Notes under the pieces: model-generated
Database searches by the model: none
What the model was told of the DNA's origin: nothing
The model's input: only the letters and a program-made list of their open reading frames with translations
In this document: in pieces, positions 57,212 to 64,000 of the stretch
Layout of the letters: each line of letters opens with the position of its first letter
Numbering within the stretch: position 1 is the stretch's first letter
Translations under genes and position numbers: made by a program
Assembly (NCBI RefSeq): GCF_003711515.1
Contig: NW_021167080.1
Location: 3,508,155-3,572,154 of the forward strand
From: Sodiomyces alkalinus F11
Taxonomy: Eukaryota > Ascomycota > Sordariomycetes > Glomerellales > Plectosphaerellaceae
Reading direction: 5' to 3'
Length of the DNA: 64,000 nt

Positions 57212-58108
57212 ATGGCTCTGCTGGAGTTCTTCTCGGGCCTCGTTGGCTGGATCTACTTCCTATGCTGGTCCGCCTCGTTCTACCCGCAGGCCATTCTCAA
57301 CTATCGCCGGAAGTCAACGTCCGGCACTACGGTTGACTTTCCCTTGATCAACTGTCTTGGTGGGTAACCAAGCATCCGACCTTTGGGGCGGCTGACGATC
57401 GCATGCTAATCCGACCCTACGTACCTAACAGGCTTCCTCGCCTACCTCGTATCCAACGCAACATTCTACTACTCCCCCGTCATCCGTGAGCAGTATGCCG
57501 CCCGGCACCATGGGCTTAGTCCCACCGTCGCCTTCAACGACATCAGCTTCGCCGCGCACGGCCTCCTCCTCTCCATCGTCACCACCAGCCAATACTGGCC
57601 CTCCCTGTGGGGGTTTCGGCCGAGTCCCGGCAACCGCCCTAGCCGCTTCATACTCGGCATCGCGTTTGGCTGTGTCGTTGGCGTGGTGGCTGTCAGCCTC
57701 GTCGTCGCCGCCGCGCCACCGGGTAACCCTCAGTGGAGCTGGTGTGCTCTCGACGTAGTGTACGCCATCTCGTACGTCAAGCTCGTCGTCACTCTGGTCA
57801 AGTACACGCCCCAGGTCATGACCAACTACCGCAACAAGTCTACGCGCGGCTGGTCCATCTGGCAGATTCTTCTGGATTTCGGGGGCGGCGTGCTCTCCTG
57901 CGCTCAGCAAGCCATCGACTCGTATTTGCAGCATGACTGGTCCGGGATTACCGGCAACCCTGTCAAGTTTGCCCTGGGCAACGCCTCCATGGTCTACGAT
58001 GTCATCTTCATGACCCAGCACTACGTACTGTATCCTGATCCCGCGGGGAAGTCGAGTGAGCGGGATGCTCTGCTGCCTACCGTCGAGGACCATCGGAGGT
58101 TAGATTAG
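57212..58108 (+). CDS. ERS1: lysosomal/vacuolar cystine transporter, cystinosin family
   Basis: Two exons, 57212-57359 and 57432-58108, with an intron at 57360-57431 (GTGGGT donor, CCTAACAG acceptor); 274 aa. Seven hydrophobic helices hold two PQ-loop repeats: [17 protein letters not shown] (Pro25-Gln26) and [16 protein letters not shown] (Pro176-Gln177), both with the downstream N-x-R-x-KST pattern typical of cystinosin. The conserved [11 protein letters not shown] stretch follows the second loop. Family role: proton-coupled export of cystine from the vacuole to the cytosol. Substrate is inferred from family. The short C-terminus ends RRLD without an obvious GYDQL-type lysosomal signal. Confidence 0.93.
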
Positions 58109-58471
58109 TACTAGTCTCTCGTCCATCAATATCTTAGTTTGTTTATCTGCGGTCATCACATTCTCATCCGTCTTCGACGCGGCGGCGTAAGACGCCATTT
58201 TTTGATCCTTGCGCGCTGATTTGATCGTCACTTGACCATTGATAGACTACCTATCCGTAACAAATCTACGTGGCGAACAACTTTTCCCCTCCCCGCTGCG
58301 CAGACCTTGGTCCTTGGAAACGTCATTGCCCGGTTGAGCCCGTGTCTGAGTTTGAAGATCCCCAAAGGAGATGGCTGTTAATTACGAGAGTTCCTTGGCG
58401 AACCGGTCAGATGTTGCCCAGCTTACAGCACGAAGATGACAGGCCGCCTAGCCCCGACACGGCGGCGGTAT

Positions 58472-58530
58472 CGGTCCTTAGGTGTGAGGACGTTGCTAAC
58501 TCGAACCATAACTCCTCGCACTAAGGACCG
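58472..58530. repeat. hairpin-forming inverted repeat
   Basis: CGGTCCTTAG plus GTGTGAGGA on the left arm pairs with TCCTCGCA plus CTAAGGACCG on the right arm, with one unpaired base. It shares TCGGTCCTT with the MITE-like element at 28232-28310. Confidence 0.5.
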
Positions 58531-60294
58531 ACAAAGACTAAGGACGCTTGTCGACCGTTCAGGATCGACTTACCTTGATAGAATGATGCCATGGTTTCGG
58601 CCCGGGACCGTCCAAGGCGCGAGCCAAAGTTCAAGATTGACAACGCCCCGGGGCACGTTCTAACCAAGACGGATTCCCTCCTGGCATCAAGTGGAGAAGA
58701 GATAAACGGAGGTGGGGAAGAAACGATGGAGGATACAACGTCCTCTCGTCGCCCGTTTCTTTAACGGGAAGGTTGGATCTCATCGTAGTACGGGCTTGGC
58801 GGACCTAGATGATGACGAAGGGCTGCATGAAAAGTCAGGAGCGTCGAGGGCCTGACTGTCAGCCAGGCTTCGTCTAGCGGTCTTCGTGCTAAACAGATAT
58901 TCTGCTGGCATGTGGCAGGGCATCCCTCGTCATGGTGAGGCACACCCTGCGAGTGCTGTCCGGATCTTCTCCCTGTCTGAGCATGGACTTTGGGGGGGTA
59001 CCTCGACTAGAACCCGCCTTGATCCACGAAGAAGCTGTTCCAGGGTCTAGGGGTGGCATCACCGAGCGTTCATCGGCCAGCCCCTCTTCTTTAAACTCGT
59101 CAAGGTTTGAACCATGGGAACCTTTTGGCCACACAGGCTGTCCGTCCGATAGGGGCTCATCCATACTTGGAATCGACTTGTTTCGACGGTTAGACTATGG
59201 ATTTACGGATACAGTAACGGATACACGGGCCTACGCGGGCCTTTTCCTCCCTTGACAAGCCTCTAACAACGGAAGATCTCTCGCTATCTCTTCATATCAG
59301 CCGCTACTCCCGAAAATGGCGAGGAGACACGACTGCAGGACATGAACATCCCTTTTCACATTAAGATTCAGAGCTACTGTCCGTTACCAGACCGCTCTGG
59401 GTCACGCAAGAAGTCAAACTGGAGTGATAAAGTGATAACGGATAATCGTACGCTTACTGGTCCGTGGAGCCAGCAACGGCAGGCTTACTCTCCTCTTTGT
59501 TTACAAGTTTACAGACGTTTCCTCGATGATGGTACACCTCTGTATATGACATCCGCAGAGACGATTGATACGGGAGGCTTCTGACTAACAAAGCAAGCAA
59601 CCCTAAACCCCCCCGGTCCCTTTTCTTAGGTGAACCGGAAGTCTCTCGGATGCTTACTACCTAGGTATCCGCGAGGGCCTCGTTTCCTTGTACCTAGAGA
59701 TATCTCCGGCTAATACCTCGTATCAAGGTAGTTGGTAGGGACACAGGGCGTCCTTCGCCCTTCCAAGGGACGGCACCGGTGTGCAAACGACGTCGACATA
59801 AGACGAATACAGGCGGTCCCGGTGTCGGTTCTGACTCCAGGCCTCAGCCGGCGTAGGCAATCGCCTGCGCCCTGCAATTCTCGTATCATCTCTGCCTCCT
59901 TTTCCACAGCACAGAGGAAGATACGAGACGGTCCAAGGGCATTCTAAGTGCCCCCTTTGGCGTGAGAGTTAGTGGCTGAGTCAACCTTGATGGCACGTAT
60001 CGTCTTCGACGCACGTAATTATAGGGCCAGAAAGCGACCAGAAGGCGACCAGAAAGCTGGCTGCCTGCTCGAAAGTCAATACAACGGTCAGGAGTAGCCG
60101 GTGGCGTTAAGGGGGCACCCTTCAAAGTTTGGCACCGGCCTGTCCACCATAGCGCCCCTTTCGAGGTAAGTAATCAGAATACGGGCTTGAGGCGCCCGCC
60201 ACCCTTATTCATCCTCTGCCTGGGGTTACGAGTTGACGTGTGAAAGTTCCCCGTCCGTCTGAGGCCAGAGCGATGGGTCGAGTACCCTTGCAGA

Positions 60295-60302
60295 TATAAA
60301 AG
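60295..60302 (+). promoter_or_regulatory. TATA box candidate for the Cys-rich gene
   Basis: A perfect TATAAAAG about 305 bp before the ATG at 60608. The distance leaves room for a 5' untranslated region of roughly 270 nt. Confidence 0.35.
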
Positions 60303-60607
60303 ACCGTCAACGCCCTCCCAACGATTGCAAACGTGTTCCGTCTGTTGTTCAAGTTTACAACGCCTTTAGCATACATCTCTTCGTTATTTGCCGGTGGTCT
60401 CAACTCTCCCCAGTCAGCTAGAGTAACAGCTTGCTAAACCCCCCCTCCCCCCCTTTTTTTTTCTCTTATTGTTCTTAGGGACCACGAGCTTTCTTCCTTT
60501 CCCTCTGGTCACGAAGTTATTCTCGATAAAAAAGGGTAAAGTAATTTCCCTAATAAATACTCGCTAGCTTTCTAATAACGTGTTAGTTAGCGTAAGCATA
60601 TTATAAT

Positions 60608-61465
60608 ATGCCGTGTTGCCTTACTATCCTAAGTTACGGCTGCGGCCATAAACATCTCTGGAAAGTATACTGCACTAACGACTGCCGCGATACCCTATGC
60701 CCGTCTTGGGAGCAGGAACTCCTCGCCCAACTATATTACCGTTGGAAATGCGAGGACTGCTATACTCGTACTTGGGAGGAGCGCGAACAGTGTCGTACCG
60801 ACGCCTTCGACGAAGAGGCGAATGCTATTATAGCACGCCGAGATATGGCTGAATGCTATAAGTCGTTTATTATTGCCGGCGTGCGGGCCCGCGAGATCTG
60901 GGATGATTACCGCGTAGAAAAGGCCCGCGTCGAGCAGGTCGAGGAAATCCAATGGGCGGACGACTTCGCCGAGCAATACGGCCGGCTTATGTGGACGCTT
61001 AAGTACGGTGTCGAGAACGCTGTGGGCCCCGCTAATGCCCGTCTGGCCTATATGCTTAAGGCCAAGCACTGGGATCTTACCATCGTACGGGATATCACAA
61101 AGCAAGAGGCCGTCGTGGCACGTCTCCGTGGCACCCGGCGCGTGGAGAGCAGCAGCACCTCCGGTGTCAAGGACGCGGCTACTCCTCGTCCTCCTCCTAC
61201 TGCCGGCGGCGCTCCCAAAGCCTCTGCTACCAACTGCAGAGCACCGAGTCCTACCCCCGTTAAACGGAAGCGCAGTTCCACTCCTTCCAAGCGGAGGCAC
61301 ATCTCGACCCCCGTCCTCTTGCCTCGACGGCCACTTGCTGCCGAACCTGTGGCTTGTTCACCGAGACGTTGCCCTTCTTTGCAGAGCCTCTTACGGGAAA
61401 ACCCCGAAGAGAAAGAACAGGAGCCGTATTTGCCCCAAGGCGGCCTGGCTGCTCCCAGTGCGTAA
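60608..61465 (+). CDS. unrecognised Cys-rich protein, possible orphan gene
   Basis: Single exon, 285 aa; I do not recognise the family. The first 52 residues hold a Cys/His array: Cys3, Cys4, Cys12, His14, His16, then C22-x3-C26-x4-C31-x16-C48-x2-C51, compatible with zinc binding. The middle (about 55-180) is helical and rich in Glu, Arg and Trp (WEEREQCRTDAFDEEANA, VEQVEEIQWADDFAEQYG). The C-terminus is Ser/Thr/Pro-rich with a basic NLS-like patch, PVKRKRSSTPSKRRH. A long open frame with normal composition and a TATA box upstream favour a real gene. It sits between two gene-poor intervals with AT-rich DNA just upstream, unlike the other genes here. No signal peptide or membrane helix is seen. 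Confidence 0.65.
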   Translation: MPCCLTILSYGCGHKHLWKVYCTNDCRDTLCPSWEQELLAQLYYRWKCEDCYTRTWEEREQCRTDAFDEEANAIIARRDMAECYKSFIIAGVRAREIWDDYRVEKARVEQVEEIQWADDFAEQYGRLMWTLKYGVENAVGPANARLAYMLKAKHWDLTIVRDITKQEAVVARLRGTRRVESSSTSGVKDAATPRPPPTAGGAPKASATNCRAPSPTPVKRKRSSTPSKRRHISTPVLLPRRPLAAEPVACSPRRCPSLQSLLRENPEEKEQEPYLPQGGLAAPSA

Positions 61466-62059
61466 ATGGCCATCTTTACGACTCCTTTTGTCTAAACGGG
61501 CCTGGTCCGAGCTAGCTGGTCATGGGAGACGGTGATCCGCTTCTTTTTATGGACCTGGAACACGTCCCAAAGTCTTACTACTCACATAGCGTTAACTGTT
61601 CGAGTAAGCCTGCAACGCAACATTTGCCCGACGTCGACGGGCAGAGAGACGGAGATTGGAAAATGAACCAAGAGCGGCACAATGGAAGTCAAGCATGGAT
61701 GCGTTGCCTGAAATGAAGACCGTAGCTTTTTAAAACATGTTTAGCCATCCCAATAAAGCATCTCCATTCATGCAAAGAGTCCCCCCCCCCCTGGCGTCTC
61801 CTTCACCTTCTTGGGCCGCCCCATTCCCAATGAAGATGACCGGTTCGACATTCTGACATGTAATTACCTCGTTGGCGGTCTTTTTCAGCTTGCTCGAGAC
61901 GGTCCTCGCTATCTCCGTCTTGCGCCCTCTAGAGCACGAAAAGGGTATCCCTCCAGACATAAGCCAAACGCCTCAAAAACATTCAAACCCAACACAAACA
62001 TTTAAATATAAAAAAACCCCCCAGATGCCCATCTACAGACAACTTGCAAAATCTCTGGC
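61466..62059. other. intergenic between convergent genes
   Basis: 3' flanks of the Cys-rich gene and DUG3. It includes a run of about 13 C at 61783-61795. No gene seen. Confidence 0.45.
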
Positions 62060-63756
62060 TCAAGAGGACATGTTCATGGTGAGTTCGGGAAAAAATCTCG
62101 ACAGCTTGTTGGGGTGACCGATCCCCTGTCCTGGGTCCCCCGCCACATTTTCCGAGTCGCTATCATCCGCGGCAGAATGGATTTCTTCGGCGGACGGTAG
62201 AGATCTCCGTTTTACTTTGATGTTTCCTTGCACTTGAGGGCGTGGCGCGGCAGTCTGACCTCCCGCTCCCGATAGAGGCGTAACGGATCTTATATCCGCC
62301 GCCGGGGGAGGAGCAGACAGATCGCGCAGCCCAGTAGCCGATCTGGTCTTGGGCAGCCTGGGGACAGCAGAGGCTGTTGCGTCTCCCGTTACGCGGCCGT
62401 GAGAGACACCAAAAGGTATTGTCGGGCCGAGAATCTTCTTTTGGGAGACTTCGGAACCTGTGGACATGTTCGGCATGGACGTCGCTAAAATGTTGGATGT
62501 CTTTTCATTCGCCGTCAGGCCTTTGGCTTGCACAAAGGCACTTGACCTGACATGGTAGGGACTCCGGTCATAGAACCTGTCAATGATGGGATGCACCATG
62601 ACGGTCTGGTTATGGATGGTTAGGATGGAGTTGGTGGGGACATTGACCCAGTTCTCTAAAGGGGGGGGGTGTCAGCAACCGTTACTCGCTCAACGTTCCG
62701 CGTGTCAGACGGGGACTCACCTCTCTCGAAGGTCAACGGTTCGCTAGCGACGAGGACAATATCGGCTCCCTTGTCACGACGTTCCATCTGATAGTTGGTG
62801 TCACTCGGAGACGTGGTCCTCCTCTCCCATTCCGTCCCGGACGAGTAATATAAACTGGCCGCCTCGTCCGTGGCGCTGTTGATGTACCGCGTGCAGATGA
62901 TACTGTGACCATCGCTGACGGCAAAGTTGAGCAAGCTTCTGGTATCCACGTTTTCCGCTTGGATAGTGCTCTCGGGGATTTGATCGATGAGTTCGTTGAT
63001 CAGAGCGATCGTCTTCAACACGGCTGTTCGGAGAACGGTGGGGCCAAAGCCGTTCTCGGGTTGGGAGCTGGGATCGTGACCCATCCGCTCAAGCGCGTCG
63101 AGAAAGAGGGCAAACGCCCATTCGCTGTCGGTGCCGCCAGAAACGCCCAAGTACCACTTATCAGCCAGTCTCTCGGCGAGCCTCCTCTTGATGTATTTCC
63201 AGCCTCCTAGACCTCCGTTGTGCATCCACATGAGGCTGCCATGGCAGAAAGGGTGGCAATTGTCTTCGCTCAGGGATCCTTCAGTCGTGGCTCGGACATG
63301 TGCGAATATGAGACGGGACGCGGTCTTGAAGGCAATTCGATGGAGATTGGTGCAGTTCCAAACGGGGATCGTCGATGTGAATAGGCAAGGCGCTTGGCCC
63401 AGTTTCGGGTCCGTATAGAAGCCGATGCCGAAACCGTCTGCGTTATTCTGTCCCCTCCGAGTGTCCTGTGGCGGAAAGAAGTTAGAAGATATGACCCCTG
63501 GACATGGAGCTTTGGCGGTGCAACGAAGGGGCCAAGGGGCGTACCAATCTCAAGCGTGAGTCGAAAGACTGCTTAAGGATGGAATGTGTAGGGTCCAGAA
63601 TGAGCTTGGAAAGAAGGATCTCATCACTTCCACGGTATACCTACGCCGACGCCCGTCAGTAAAGCATTCAGCGGCATGAGTAACTGAGAAAGGGGGGCCG
63701 GCCGGGGGGGGGGGGGGGGGGGGGGGGAAGGGTCGACGAACCAGGAACCTGCACAT
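62060..63756 (-). CDS. DUG3: glutathione-degradation glutamine amidotransferase subunit DUG3
   Basis: Four exons, 63742-63756, 63545-63640, 62721-63465 and 62060-62655, with introns at 63641-63741, 63466-63544 and 62656-62720; 483 aa. Exon 1 is only 15 nt and codes for Met-Cys-Arg-Phe-Leu; Cys2 is the N-terminal nucleophile of class II amidotransferases. Exon 2 continues VYRGSDEILLSKLILDPTHSILKQSFDSRLRL. Exon 3 has RRGQNNADGFGIGFY, RATTEGSLSEDNCHPF, MWMHNGGLGGW and the GVSGGTDSEW segment. The C-terminal 150 residues are Ser/Pro-rich and likely disordered. DUG3 works with DUG2 to cleave the gamma-glutamyl bond of glutathione in the cytosol. Intron 1 holds a C24 run on the sense strand. Confidence 0.93.
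63704..63727. repeat. 24-base G/C homopolymer in DUG3 intron 1
   Basis: Twenty-four G on the + strand (C on the DUG3 sense strand), following a separate G6 and GGCCGGCC. The exact length may be a sequencing artefact. Confidence 0.85.
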
Positions 63757-64000
63757 GCTGAGTGGCAATCAATGTCGCGTTTGGTGAAACTCGAGCTGTC
63801 CTGAGCATAGGTTGCCGGAGTTTCCAGGAAAACCAATGTAAATATGGAAGTTGAAGGAGGGAAGAGCTAGGCTTATATGGAGTGGTAGTAGGATGGAAGG
63901 ATGATGTTGTCTTCCATGCAATACCCCAATCAACGCCCGAGGAATATGTAGTTTGCGCGCCGGGAAAATAAAATGAAATGCGCCTAGCAAAACACGGTAT
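63757..64000. promoter_or_regulatory. DUG3 upstream region to window edge
   Basis: Short 5' flank of DUG3. No motif recognised. Confidence 0.4.

Larger units (their letters stand above)
58109..60607. other. 2.5-kb intergenic region
   Basis: No gene supported. It holds a hairpin with CGGTCCTTAG arms (58472-58530), a TACGGATA word near 59204, and an imperfect GTGCCCCCTT inverted pair (59948-59957 and 60109-60118). A TATAAAAG box lies at 60295-60302, and the last 190 bp are AT-rich and end at the Cys-rich gene. Confidence 0.45.

Noticed and set aside
59948..60118. GTGCCCCCTT inverted pair, 171 bp apart, considered as a MITE
   Set aside because: Only 10 bp match, with no target duplication and divergent flanks.

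Overview
The window is nuclear DNA of a filamentous ascomycete (Pezizomycotina, most likely a Sordariomycete). The evidence is short GT-AG introns with fungal CTGAC or CTAAC branch sites, compact genes on both strands, a Pth11-like rhodopsin-fold membrane protein, a Zn(II)2Cys6 regulator, and intergenic DNA dense in short dispersed motifs (GGTACCTTAGGTACC-like, TACGGAGTA, TACGTTGTA). One 10-N assembly gap lies at 7612-7621. The organism assignment is inference from gene content and style. I resolved 17 protein-coding genes with exon structures, most of which are conserved housekeeping genes, plus one intron-containing tRNA-Asp.

Layout. 1-16 kb holds a DHX57/YLR419W-type helicase (-), divergent HNT3 aprataxin (+), an AT-hook protein (-), ER membrane protein IRC22 (-), a CLB3-like B-type cyclin (-) and tRNA-Asp(GTC) (-). 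16-21.5 kb is a gene-poor stretch. 21.5-23.6 kb is a transcription factor with an unusually C-terminal zinc cluster. 23.6-27 kb is empty. 27-28 kb is kynurenine formamidase BNA7 (-). 28-30.6 kb is motif-rich DNA with a 79-bp MITE-like element. 30.6-36.4 kb holds a Pth11-like membrane protein (+), RNA polymerase III subunit RPC53 (-) and urease accessory protein UreD (-). 37-46.8 kb holds cohesin SCC3 (+), telomere protein POT1 (-) and importin alpha (+). 48-58 kb holds Mediator MED5 (+), mitochondrial aspartate/glutamate carrier AGC1 (+) and cystinosin ERS1 (+). 58-60.6 kb is empty. 60.6-61.5 kb is an unrecognised Cys-rich single-exon gene. 62-63.8 kb is glutathione-degradation amidotransferase DUG3 (-).

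The genes are ordinary chromosomal neighbours, not a pathway cluster. Chromosome biology is well represented (POT1, SCC3, B cyclin, HNT3, AT-hook protein), as are transcription (RPC53, MED5) and nitrogen, amino-acid or thiol metabolism (UreD, BNA7, AGC1, ERS1, DUG3). I found no secondary-metabolite cluster, CRISPR, virus or intact transposon. The most unusual signals are the orphan Cys-rich gene, sense-strand C homopolymers recurring in introns of unrelated genes, strongly over-represented 9-mers restricted to intergenic DNA, the MITE-like hairpin, and minute first exons (12 and 15 nt) in the cyclin and DUG3 genes.
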